Part shown: positions 1-8,173 of the stretch, in pieces
Numbering within the stretch: position 1 is the first letter of the stretch
Layout of the letters: each line of letters begins with the position of its first letter
Origin: Chryseobacterium sp. C-71
GTDB lineage: Bacteria > Bacteroidota > Bacteroidia > Flavobacteriales > Weeksellaceae
Assembly (NCBI RefSeq): GCF_020911865.1
Contig: NZ_CP087131.1
Location: 930,001 to 994,000, forward strand
DNA: 64,000 nt
Direction: 5' to 3'
Made by a program: the position numbers and the translations under genes
Notes under the pieces: model-generated
Seen by the model: only the letters and a program-made list of their open reading frames with translations
Told to the model about the DNA's origin: nothing
The model's database searches: none

Positions 1-84
1 ATCTAAGCCAGCAGCGGATAAGGTCAATCCACACAACAGCAAAGATTTTAAAGCTTGCTTAATGAGTAAAGTTTTCTTGTTCAT
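1..84 (-). CDS. Truncated start of a secreted protein (N-terminus only)
   Basis: Reading leftward from an ATG at 84, 28 open codons run off the window edge. The peptide begins MNKKTLLIK and continues with a Leu-rich hydrophobic stretch ending in SAAG, the layout of a Sec signal peptide: basic N-region, hydrophobic core, small residues. Only this signal region is visible, so the mature product cannot be named. The start is chosen because it is the only ATG giving a basic-hydrophobic N-terminus. Two direct CATCCTG heptamers 10 bp apart (134-150) lie about 50 bp upstream. Being a genuine gene start is inferred from the signal peptide. Confidence 0.6.
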   Translation of the reverse strand, partial: MNKKTLLIKQALKSLLLCGLTLSAAGLD

Positions 85-532
85 GTAATATTAATTTTGT
101 GTTAACCAAGCTAAAAACAAACTCAAATATGAGCATCCTGTCCCATCCTGCCACTTCCTAAAAATCAAACATTTACAATCATAATCATCTTTTTCGCACT
201 ACTTAAATAAACTTCAACATACTGAAAATCATAAAATAAAAGAGTATAAGATTTCCCGTTTTTTAAACTTAAAACTTCAAATTCTGTTTTTCATAATTAT
301 TTGAGATTGAATGAAGAATTGTTTTTCAATCGATATGTTTTCAATTTCAGAGATGATATTTTGATTCGATTGATGTACGGAAATATTGTTACTAGAAAAA
401 ATAAATCTCATAAGTATTTATTCTCTGGCTTTGTTATTGCGTTACGAAAAATATGACAATTTAAATTTAAGATTTGCCTTTAAAAGTGATCTGATAATTT
501 AAATAAAGTATAAAATCACTAAAAATATTATT
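85..532. other. Non-coding gap upstream of the first plus-strand gene
   Basis: This AT-rich stretch separates a leftward gene start at 84 from a rightward gene at 533, so it should hold divergent promoters. The one distinctive feature I see is the pair of CATCCTG direct repeats at 134-140 and 144-150. No RNA gene, clear hairpin or further ORF could be supported. Confidence 0.4.
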
Positions 533-754
533 ATGCAGTTTATTGAATTTAAAAAAGAACATTTCATTCATGACGAAAAAAACAATAACTATTTCCTTGA
601 AATTCCAAAAGACGAAATAGGTTTTGGAGATGTTAAGTTACAAAAGAAACAAGATGATGGTACTCTTGCCGAAATTGATGCTGAAATCATCGATGATCTT
701 ATAAAAATCAAAATTATTCTAGAAAATCCGCAAGATATAAGAGTGAATTTTTAA
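533..754 (+). CDS. Small hypothetical protein, 73 aa
   Basis: I do not recognise a family. The product is soluble, charged and rich in Asp, Glu, Lys and Ile, with no signal peptide or membrane segment. It starts MQFIEFKKEHF and ends in a beta-like hydrophobic/charged alternation. It is 37 bp upstream of the outer-membrane transporter gene on the same strand and may be cotranscribed. The amino-acid composition resembles real Bacteroidota proteins, but the reading frame is short and AT-rich, so a chance ORF is not excluded. Confidence 0.5.
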   Translation: MQFIEFKKEHFIHDEKNNNYFLEIPKDEIGFGDVKLQKKQDDGTLAEIDAEIIDDLIKIKIILENPQDIRVNF

Positions 755-791
755 TTTTAAAAGTGAATTCACACAAGCACAAAATATAACC

Positions 792-1637
792 ATGAAAAAT
801 AATCACAAGTTTTTTAAGATCGTTTTTGGTGTGTTGCTTCTGCCTTTTGTATGTTACGGTCAGCAAGAATTGCATCAAAATTATTCGCTTTTCAATCCTG
901 TTCCTCGAACGATGGTGAGAGAAATGGAAACCGACAGACCAGATGTAACCGAATCTCCTTATACAGTAGATGCGGGACATTTTCAATATGAAACCGACTT
1001 TGTGAGATTGATAAAAGAAAAATCTGAGATGCAGAAAACCAACACTTTATTGATCAATCAGGCAAACATAAAGATCGGACTTACAAAAAATACTGCAATA
1101 CAAATAGGTTTTCAGACCTATGGAAGACAAAAAGAAACAGATTTTGCTTCTGGAAGTACAGAAACAACGCATGGTTTTGGTGATATGACTCTGAGAATTA
1201 AACAAAATTTAATCGGAAATGATCATGGAAATTTTGCTTTAGCATTATTACCTTACATTAAATTTCCAACTTCAAAATATGATGAAAACAGTCGTTTTGA
1301 AGGAGGTTTGATTGTACCAATGCAATATAAACTACCAGGAGAATGGAATTTAGGTTTTCAGGTGGAAGTTGACAGATTAAAAGATCAGGATCAACCAGCC
1401 ATGCACACAGAATTTCTACAAACATTGACACTCAGTCATCAATTAATAAAAAATGTTGATGGAATCGTAGAAACTTATTATACTTACGATTTTAAAGCTC
1501 ATCAATTCTCCAATTTTTTAAATGCAGCTGTTCAAATGGAAGTTGTAAAAGACTTAAAGTTTGATGCAGGAATTAATTATGGACTTCAACATGATGCGGA
1601 AAAACAATTCTTTATTGGCGCATCCTATCGCCTCTAA
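792..1637 (+). CDS. Outer-membrane transporter-like beta-barrel (MetA-pathway phenol degradation family)
   Basis: A 281-aa secreted protein with a clear signal peptide (basic MKNNHKFFK, hydrophobic core, cleavage near CYGQQ). The mature part begins with an ETDRPDVTESP motif and then alternating beta-strand pattern with aromatic girdle residues, and ends in a beta-strand terminating in Leu after YR, as outer-membrane barrels do. This matches proteins annotated 'transporter' in the MetA-pathway phenol-degradation family (PF13557), usually of unknown substrate. It is the second gene after a small hypothetical protein and converges on gcvP. Family assignment comes from recalled motif patterns; the substrate is unknown. 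Confidence 0.75.
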   Translation: MKNNHKFFKIVFGVLLLPFVCYGQQELHQNYSLFNPVPRTMVREMETDRPDVTESPYTVDAGHFQYETDFVRLIKEKSEMQKTNTLLINQANIKIGLTKNTAIQIGFQTYGRQKETDFASGSTETTHGFGDMTLRIKQNLIGNDHGNFALALLPYIKFPTSKYDENSRFEGGLIVPMQYKLPGEWNLGFQVEVDRLKDQDQPAMHTEFLQTLTLSHQLIKNVDGIVETYYTYDFKAHQFSNFLNAAVQMEVVKDLKFDAGINYGLQHDAEKQFFIGASYRL

Positions 1638-1683
1638 AGCAAAAAGTAAAAACATCCCTGAATGGAGAAGTTAAAAGCAAAAA

Positions 1684-1709
1684 AATCCCTCTCAAAAATG
1701 AAAGGGATT
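1684..1709 (-). terminator. Intrinsic terminator of gcvP
   Basis: Arms AATCCCT and AGGGATT pair with extra pairing inside. On the minus strand the hairpin is followed by a run of T residues. It lies 24 bp past the gcvP stop codon and also sits just after the convergent transporter gene. Confidence 0.7.
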
Positions 1710-1732
1710 AATTATATCTAAAAAACTTTTAA

Positions 1733-4591
1733 TTACATATAAGCTTCAATCGGCTCACAAGTACAAACTAAGTTTCTGTCTCCGTAAGCTTCATCAACTC
1801 TTGCAACAGTAGCAAAGAATTTGTGATCTCTTACCCAATGTAACGGATAAGCTGCTTTTTCTCTGCTGTAAGGTTTATCCCAAGAATCAGAAATTACCAA
1901 TTGCTCAGTGTGAGGAGCGTTTTTCAACACGTTGTTTGCCTGATCTGCCTCACCATTAGCAATCTCATCTATCTCTTGTTTGATAGCAATTAATGCTTCT
2001 GCAAAACGATCGATTTCAGATTTGCTTTCAGATTCTGTAGGCTCAATCATCAATGTTCCTGCAACCGGGAAAGAAACCGTAGGTGCGTGGAAACCGTAAT
2101 CCATCAATCTTTTTGCAACATCTGCCACTTCAATTCCTAAAGATTTGAACTGACGGAAATCTACGATACACTCGTGTGCTACTCTACCTTCTGTATTTGA
2201 ATATAAAATAGGGAAATGTTCCGCTAAGATTTCTTTTAAATAGTTGGCATTTAAAATGGCGTGTTCGGTTGCTTTTTTCAAACCTGAAGTTCCCAACATT
2301 TTGATGTAAGCGTAAGAAATATTTAAGATCAATCCAGAACCATAAGGCGCTGCAGAAATTCCTTCGATTGCTTCTTTTGAACCTACTTTAATGTTGGCAT
2401 TGGTTGGCAAGAAAGGAACCAAATGTTTTGCAACACAGATTGGTCCAACACCAGGGCCTCCACCTCCGTGAGGAATAGCAAAAGTTTTGTGAAGATTAAG
2501 GTGACAAACGTCTGCTCCAATGTTTCCAGGACTTGTATATCCTACCTGAGCGTTCATGTTGGCACCGTCCATATAAACCTGTCCGCCATGATCGTGAACC
2601 AACTGAGTAATTTCTTTAATGTTGGCATCAAAGAATCCGTAAGTTGACGGATAAGTGATCATTACACAAGAAAGGTTTTCAGAATGCTGTTCAGTCTTTG
2701 CTTTGAAGTCTTCGAAATCAATTTCTCCGCTTTCAAGGTTTTTAACGACAACAATCTTCATTCCTGCCATTGCTGCAGAAGCTGGGTTTGTTCCATGTGC
2801 AGACTGAGGAATCAACACTACATTTCGGTGACCTTCGCCTCTTGAAATGTGATACTCTCTGATCACCATCAATCCTGCATATTCTCCCTGTGCACCAGAG
2901 TTTGGCTGAAGAGAAGTTCCTGCAAAACCTGTGATTTCAGAAAGATCTTTCTCTAATTCTTTGATCATTTCCTGATAACCTGCTGCCTGATTTACCGGTA
3001 CAAATGGGTGAACAGCTCCCCAATTATCCCAAGACAGGGGCAACATTTGAGTTGCAGCGTTCAGTTTCATTGTACAAGAACCCAAAGAAATCATCGAATG
3101 AGTTAATGATAAATCTTTTCTTTCAAGACGTTTGATGTAACGCATCAATTCAGTCTCTGTATGGTATTTGTTGAATACTTCTTCCGTCAAAATCTCATCT
3201 TTTCTAAGATTTTCTTCAGGAATGCTGTATCCTTCTTTTATTTCTAATTTAAAAGTCTGCTTGTCTTTAAACTGAGCGAAAGAAGCCATCAAAACATTCA
3301 GTTTTTCCAACGTTGTACTTTCGTTGATCGCAATGCTGATTACCCCTTCTGTGAAATAGTTTAAATTTAACTTGTGATCAAGCATCATTCTCATCAATCT
3401 TGCTTTCTCGTCTTCAGCCATTATGATTTTTACAGTGTCAAAGATTGGCTCTTCAACCGTCTGATAACCTAAAGCTTTCAATCCACCTTTTAAAGCATTT
3501 GCTTTGAAATGAATTTGGTCAGCGATATAGTTTAATCCTTTTGGACCATGATAAACAGCATACATTCCTGCCATAACCGCTAAAAGAACCTGAGCAGTAC
3601 AGATGTTTGAAGTTGCTCTTTCTCTTTTGATGTGCTGCTCTCTTGTTTGCAAAGCCATTCTCAATGCACGTTTTCCGTACATATCCTGAGAAACCCCGAT
3701 GATTCTTCCCGGTATATCTCTTTTGTAATCTTCTTTACAAGAGAAAAATGCTGCGTGAGGACCACCATAACCTAAAGGAATACCAAATCTCTGTGAAGTA
3801 CCTACGGCACAGTCAGCGCCCATTGATGCAGGAGATTTCAATTTAACCAAAGCCATCGGATCACAAGCTACAACAACCTGTAAGTCTAATTTTTTATATT
3901 CAACAATATCTTCAGTATAGTCTAAAACGATTCCGTTTTTACCAGGATATTGTAGTAAAACTCCATAGTAAGATTCGTCGAACTGGTGAGTTTTGTGGTC
4001 ACCTTCTACGATTTCAATTTCTAAACCTTCAGCTTTTGTTTTTAACACAGAAACTGTTTGAGGTAAAACCAAATCAGAGATAAAGAACTTATTAGCTCCT
4101 GCTTTTTTCTGATCTTTCGTTCTGTTGTTGAAGAACATGTGCATCGCTTCTGCAGCTGCCGTAGACTCATCCAACAAAGATGCATTTGCCAAAGCAAAAC
4201 CTGTCAAATCGCACACAACAGTCTGATAATTGAGCAAAGCTTCTAATCTTCCCTGAGCGATTTCCGCCTGATAAGGCGTGTAAGCTGTGTACCAGCTTGG
4301 GTTTTCAAAGATATTTCTCTGAATCGCCGACGGCAACAAGGTGTTGTGATATCCAAAACCGATATAGCTTGTATAATCAGTATTTTTCGATGCCAATTCT
4401 TTCGAATGATTCAGCATTTCATACTCGGAAAGTGGTTCTGAAATGTTCAGATCATTTTCTAAACGGATAGATGATGGAATGGTTTGAGAAATCAATTCTT
4501 CGATACTTGAAACGCCAACTTTTTCCAACATTGCCTGCTTATCGGCTTCGTTTAGGGAAATGTGACGGCTCACAAACTGCTCTGTATTCAT
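1733..4591 (-). CDS. gcvP: Glycine dehydrogenase (decarboxylating), P-protein of the glycine cleavage system
   Basis: A 952-aa protein, the normal length of the single-chain bacterial P-protein with fused alpha- and beta-like halves. It decarboxylates glycine with PLP and transfers the aminomethyl group to the lipoyl H-protein. The PLP lysine is Lys702 in LNLHKTF, followed by the Gly-rich loop IPHGGGGPG. Other hallmarks are the N-terminal FVSRHIS start, the MYAVYHGP segment and SLGSCTMKLN. gcvH and gcvT are not in the window, so the system is dispersed here. The gene is monocistronic: its own terminator follows and the upstream gap is non-coding. I saw no glycine riboswitch-like tandem aptamer upstream. 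Confidence 0.97.
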   Translation of the reverse strand: MNTEQFVSRHISLNEADKQAMLEKVGVSSIEELISQTIPSSIRLENDLNISEPLSEYEMLNHSKELASKNTDYTSYIGFGYHNTLLPSAIQRNIFENPSWYTAYTPYQAEIAQGRLEALLNYQTVVCDLTGFALANASLLDESTAAAEAMHMFFNNRTKDQKKAGANKFFISDLVLPQTVSVLKTKAEGLEIEIVEGDHKTHQFDESYYGVLLQYPGKNGIVLDYTEDIVEYKKLDLQVVVACDPMALVKLKSPASMGADCAVGTSQRFGIPLGYGGPHAAFFSCKEDYKRDIPGRIIGVSQDMYGKRALRMALQTREQHIKRERATSNICTAQVLLAVMAGMYAVYHGPKGLNYIADQIHFKANALKGGLKALGYQTVEEPIFDTVKIIMAEDEKARLMRMMLDHKLNLNYFTEGVISIAINESTTLEKLNVLMASFAQFKDKQTFKLEIKEGYSIPEENLRKDEILTEEVFNKYHTETELMRYIKRLERKDLSLTHSMISLGSCTMKLNAATQMLPLSWDNWGAVHPFVPVNQAAGYQEMIKELEKDLSEITGFAGTSLQPNSGAQGEYAGLMVIREYHISRGEGHRNVVLIPQSAHGTNPASAAMAGMKIVVVKNLESGEIDFEDFKAKTEQHSENLSCVMITYPSTYGFFDANIKEITQLVHDHGGQVYMDGANMNAQVGYTSPGNIGADVCHLNLHKTFAIPHGGGGPGVGPICVAKHLVPFLPTNANIKVGSKEAIEGISAAPYGSGLILNISYAYIKMLGTSGLKKATEHAILNANYLKEILAEHFPILYSNTEGRVAHECIVDFRQFKSLGIEVADVAKRLMDYGFHAPTVSFPVAGTLMIEPTESESKSEIDRFAEALIAIKQEIDEIANGEADQANNVLKNAPHTEQLVISDSWDKPYSREKAAYPLHWVRDHKFFATVARVDEAYGDRNLVCTCEPIEAYM

Positions 4592-5019
4592 TTTTATATA
4601 TTAGATTTTGTTTGAAAAAAAAGATTCGTAAAATTACGATTTTTAAAATGATTTCGCAACCTAAGTAGCTGATAGTAATTAGCTTTTTGCTATTGGCTTT
4701 ATAATTAGTGCTTTGAATCTTATCAATGTGTGATTACAAGTAGTAAAGTGGAATTTATTTAAATCTTCTATCGGGATGATTTGGGTTTAAAATTTCTTGA
4801 TCATAATTGCTTATTTGAACACTAAGGACACTGAGATTTTTTTACTACTAAATGCTTTAAGTTTCACGAAGGCGTTTCACTTATAAAAGCTCACGAAGTT
4901 TTTCGTATTGAAATGATAGAAGGATTAATTATAAATCCATAATAAATCTTTATAAACTCTTTGCTAATCAGTATTTAAAGAAAATTTAAATTTTATTAAT
5001 TATATTTATTCTAAATTAA
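4592..5019. other. Intergenic region with a decayed copy of a dispersed repeat
   Basis: Positions about 4813-4905 resemble the dispersed element seen at 5984, 6671 and 20344: an ACACTAAGGACACTGAG-like head, poly-T, and a CACGAAGGCGTTTCACTTA core followed by TCACGAAG. The rest is AT-rich and holds the gcvP upstream region. No gene is supported. Confidence 0.4.
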
Positions 5020-5027
5020 TATATTTG
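5020..5027 (+). promoter_or_regulatory. Bacteroidota -7 box (TATATTTG) of the Cys-rich mini-gene
   Basis: A perfect TAnnTTTG match ends 4 bp before the ATG at 5032. The predicted start of transcription would fall at or beside the ATG, so the message could be leaderless. No good -33 TTG is visible, so support rests on the -7 box alone. Confidence 0.4.
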
Positions 5028-5031
5028 CAAT

Positions 5032-5886
<855 letters not shown>

Positions 5887-5983
5887 TTAAGCTAACAAAA
5901 ATAAGAATTTTGTTGTTGCGGACAAAAATAAAGCAGCCACGAATACACGAATTTCATCATTGCGAGTGAATTGCAGTAATTTC

Positions 5984-6100
5984 TTTTTTAACGCAATGGA
6001 CGCTAGGATTTTTAATTGATTGAGAATATTTTCCGTTCGCAAGGGCGTTTGACTACATCGAATCTGCGATTTCACTCAGTAAAAGTAAAGATCTTATTAG
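5984..6100. repeat. Dispersed intergenic repeat, degenerate copy
   Basis: Begins TTTTTTAACGCAATGGACGC and contains CGCAAGGGCGTTTGACTACA and TTTCACTCAGTAAAAG, matching the copies at 6671-6820 and 20344-20440. Probably a decaying non-coding element; boundaries are approximate. Confidence 0.5.
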
Positions 6101-6128
6101 TTCTTACTAACTCTGAATATTTTCCAAG

Positions 6129-6195
6129 TTTGTCATTCCGTAGGAATCTAAGCTATTATTTAGTTGCGTCGCCGAGATTCCTCCGGAATGACAAA
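6129..6195. repeat. 67-bp palindromic repeat element
   Basis: Two 21-bp arms, TTTGTCATTCCGTAGGAATCT (left, one base over the quotable length is trimmed here to its 20-base core) and its near-perfect reverse complement at 6175-6195, differ by one base and enclose a 25-bp loop. A half copy occurs at 29597-29621. This is the layout of REP/MITE-like elements common between genes in this lineage. Confidence 0.75.
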
Positions 6196-6271
6196 CATTA
6201 TTATTTTAAATTTTAATTGAAAAAAAATTAGTTGATGTCTTCAAAAACCTCAGCCATCATTCGCAACAAAA

Positions 6272-6310
6272 AATTCCGGCGCGGGAAGCTTTGCTTCCCG
6301 CGCCGGAATT
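6272..6310 (-). terminator. GC-rich perfect hairpin, terminator of the 89-aa gene
   Basis: Perfect 18-bp arms (AATTCCGGCGCGGGAAGC at 6272-6289 and complement at 6293-6310) around a TTT loop. On the minus strand the stem runs straight into a T-rich tract, fitting an intrinsic terminator 28 bp after the stop at 6339. Its G+C content is far above the surroundings. Confidence 0.75.
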
Positions 6311-6338
6311 AAACAATTTCAATTTAGTTACTTTCTAT

Positions 6339-6608
6339 TTATGCTTCTGCAAAATCTTCTTTTCTTGCATCTTTTCTGCAACATCTTGAAGCAAACTCTT
6401 TTTTGAACTTTCCTTTCAGTTCCTGATACTGCTCTTCATCCATTTCTCTGATTTTGTCTGCCAATCCAAAAGGCGATTTTTCTTTGATTCCGTATTCGTT
6501 GAAAATACCTCTTACAAATCTTTTTCTTTCAATTACTTTTTTGGCAACCATTGCAACTCCGGCAACAGCAAGTGCTCCAAGAACACCTTTTAATACTGAA
6601 TTTTTCAT
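6339..6608 (-). CDS. Small membrane-associated hypothetical protein, 89 aa
   Basis: The N-terminus (MKNSVLKGVLGALAVAGVA) is a hydrophobic Gly/Ala-rich helix followed by KKVIERKR, predicting one membrane segment with a cytosolic charged tail. The tail contains EMDEEQYQELKGKFKKEF and a CC pair. The 'MDEEQYQELKGKF' segment resembles 'MSDEEKEKFKEVWRQK' in the 112-aa protein encoded upstream, suggesting a shared C-terminal helix type. It lies downstream of the ECF sigma and 2-TM genes on the same strand, with a repeat-filled 283-bp gap, so it may or may not be in their operon. Function unknown. Confidence 0.65.
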   Translation of the reverse strand: MKNSVLKGVLGALAVAGVAMVAKKVIERKRFVRGIFNEYGIKEKSPFGLADKIREMDEEQYQELKGKFKKEFASRCCRKDARKEDFAEA

Positions 6609-6670
6609 TTTCTTAAATTTTAAATTTTACTACTTCTTGTTTTTAAATAGGTCTTACAAAATCAAAAATA

Positions 6671-6820
6671 TTTAACGCAAAGTCCACAAAGCTTTTTTTT
6701 TGCCAGCTAACTGTTTTTAAGTTTCGCAAAACAAAGTTTCGCCGATTCAAATAAAAATAATTTTTAAATTGAGGCAAAGGCGTTTCACTCAGCTAAGAAC
6801 ACAAGGTTTTTAATATTGAT
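6671..6820. repeat. Dispersed intergenic repeat, best-preserved copy
   Basis: Starts TTTAACGCAAAGTCCACAAA and ends GGCGTTTCACTCAGCTAAGA plus ACACAAGG. It shares head and tail with 20344-20440 and more weakly with 5984-6100 and 4813-4905. It fills most of the gap between the 112-aa and 89-aa genes. No ORF is supported here. Confidence 0.6.
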
Positions 6821-6891
6821 AAGACAACTACTTCTTTTTTATAGAGACGAATTCGTTTTAGTTTTTACTTTACTACTTCAAAAATTTCAAA

Positions 6892-7230
6892 CTATTCGTT
6901 GTTTCTGTTGAAAAATCCTGTTGAACATTTCTGTCTCCAGACTTCTTTGAATTTTTCTTTTTCCTCGTCAGACATTCCTTCCATTTTATGTTGCAAATGC
7001 TTCTCCTTCATGTCTCGCATTCCTCTTCCGAATTTTCCGTGAAAACCTCCGAAAAGAATTTTACTTAATACCAAAATTCCCATCGCCTGCCAGTAATTGA
7101 TACTTTTCACACCGATAACTTCGGGAAGAATACAGTTCCAAAGCCACATCACAATCAACGCAACGGCAAGGAAAATCAAGGGCGGACATAAAATTAAAAG
7201 CGCCCAGCTTTTTTTATATTTATTGTTCAT
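6892..7230 (-). CDS. Two-TM hypothetical protein of the sigma-factor operon, 112 aa
   Basis: Two hydrophobic segments (about 8-31 and 46-62) are followed by a charged C-terminal tail, HKMEGMSDEEKEKFKEVW and an Asn-rich end. It begins 11 bp after the ECF sigma stop codon, so the two are almost certainly cotranscribed and perhaps translationally coupled. Position next to a sigma factor suggests a membrane partner or target of that sigma, but it lacks a recognisable anti-sigma domain (no ZAS zinc motif). Function unknown. Confidence 0.8.
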   Translation of the reverse strand: MNNKYKKSWALLILCPPLIFLAVALIVMWLWNCILPEVIGVKSINYWQAMGILVLSKILFGGFHGKFGRGMRDMKEKHLQHKMEGMSDEEKEKFKEVWRQKCSTGFFNRNNE

Positions 7231-7241
7231 TTTATTTATTT

Positions 7242-7820
7242 CTAATTATTTAAATCTTCGTACAATTGTCTCAATCGGTTTCTCAAATGCTTCACTGCAT
7301 AATTTTTTCTACTGATGATAGTTTTAATATTTTCACCTTGTTCATCAGCGATTTGCTGCAAGGTTTTATCATTCAGTTCATTTTCCATGTAAACCAATTT
7401 CTGTTTTTCCGGAAGTTCTTCTAAAGCTCCAAACAATTTCTTCCAAATCTCATCCTGAAACATTTTCACATCGGGGCCGGCGCTGTCGTCGAGCAACAGA
7501 ATATCTTTTATCGAAAACGAACCGTCTTCATCTTCGTAGACGAAATCTTCAAGGTTTTCGGTTTTCTTTTTTCTGTATTTATCGATGATTTTGTTGGAAG
7601 TAACCCGGTACAACCACCCGCCGACATTTACAATTTCAGAAAGATTGGTCAAACTGCTAAACTGGTACCACACCTCCTGCAGAATATCTTCCGCATCTTC
7701 GGTATTTTTCACTTTCGGGCGAATGAAAGACATCAGTTTTCCACCGTAATTTGATACGGTTTGCGAAATAATGTTTTCCTTTTCCTTCTGTGGCATTGTT
7801 ATTTTCTCGGCAATCTCCAT
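7242..7820 (-). CDS. ECF-type sigma-70 family RNA polymerase sigma factor
   Basis: 192 aa. Region 2 is visible around residues 25-95 (DAEDILQEVWYQFSSL, then GGWLYRVTSNKIIDKYRKKK), and region 4 around 130-185 (ELPEKQKLVYMENELNDKTL, QQIADEQGENIKTIISRKNY), the -35 recognition helix-turn-helix. There is no region 1.1 or 3, as expected for group 4 sigmas. An acidic linker (FVYEDEDGS) separates the domains. It heads an operon with a 2-TM protein. A second start, MPQKEKE at codon 9, is possible. The signal it responds to is not evident. Confidence 0.93.
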   Translation of the reverse strand: MEIAEKITMPQKEKENIISQTVSNYGGKLMSFIRPKVKNTEDAEDILQEVWYQFSSLTNLSEIVNVGGWLYRVTSNKIIDKYRKKKTENLEDFVYEDEDGSFSIKDILLLDDSAGPDVKMFQDEIWKKLFGALEELPEKQKLVYMENELNDKTLQQIADEQGENIKTIISRKNYAVKHLRNRLRQLYEDLNN

Positions 7821-7929
7821 ATTGCTATGACGATTGTACTTTTTGTTTTACTTTAATGAATGTAGAGATTTTTTTTGACATTACAATTTTACGTCTGTTA
7901 ATCGTGTTTTTGTTGCAATATTTTTTCGG

Positions 7930-8071
7930 GAGCTTATCCGGCTATCCACTATTACTCCTCGCTCCTATGCTTTTTCCATCGCTTGCTGTGGGGTAGCCGT
8001 TTCTATCCGGGCTATAGAACCACCCCGTCTCAATTTTCTTTGAAAATTGATCCACCCCTCCAGAGGAGGGG
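7930..8071. repeat. GC-rich intergenic element with stacked hairpins
   Basis: Contains GGCTATCCAC (about 7940) and GTGGGGTAGCC (about 7988) as imperfect inverted arms. A perfect 9-bp-arm hairpin follows, TCAATTTTC-TTT-GAAAATTGA (8030-8050), then a perfect 7-bp-arm hairpin CCCCTCC-AGA-GGAGGGG (8055-8071). The 'GAGCTTATCCGGCTATCC ... TATCCGGGCTA' frame resembles a repeat family I recall from flavobacterial intergenic regions. No protein-coding potential is evident. Confidence 0.6.
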
Positions 8072-8117
8072 AATTCTGTGCGCTGAAATATTGTAACAAA
8101 ATTGTGTCGTTATTTTA

Positions 8118-8150
8118 ACAAAAAAACGGAAAGCAAAATACTTCCCGTTT
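8118..8150 (-). terminator. Intrinsic terminator of the S9 peptidase gene
   Basis: AAACGGAAAG (8124-8133) pairs with CTTCCCGTTT (8141-8150) with one mismatch. On the minus strand the stem ends in a TTTTTTT tract, 24 bp past the peptidase stop. Confidence 0.75.
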
Positions 8151-8173
8151 CTTTTTATAGATTTTTTTGAAAT

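Noticed and set aside
714..986. Minus-strand ORF antisense to the small hypothetical and transporter genes
   Set aside because: Lies across two plus-strand genes, one with a clear signal peptide; sequence has no domain and looks like a shadow frame.
4592..5019. Glycine riboswitch upstream of gcvP
   Set aside because: No tandem-aptamer architecture with conserved GC-rich stems is visible; the AT-rich gap instead holds a decayed repeat.
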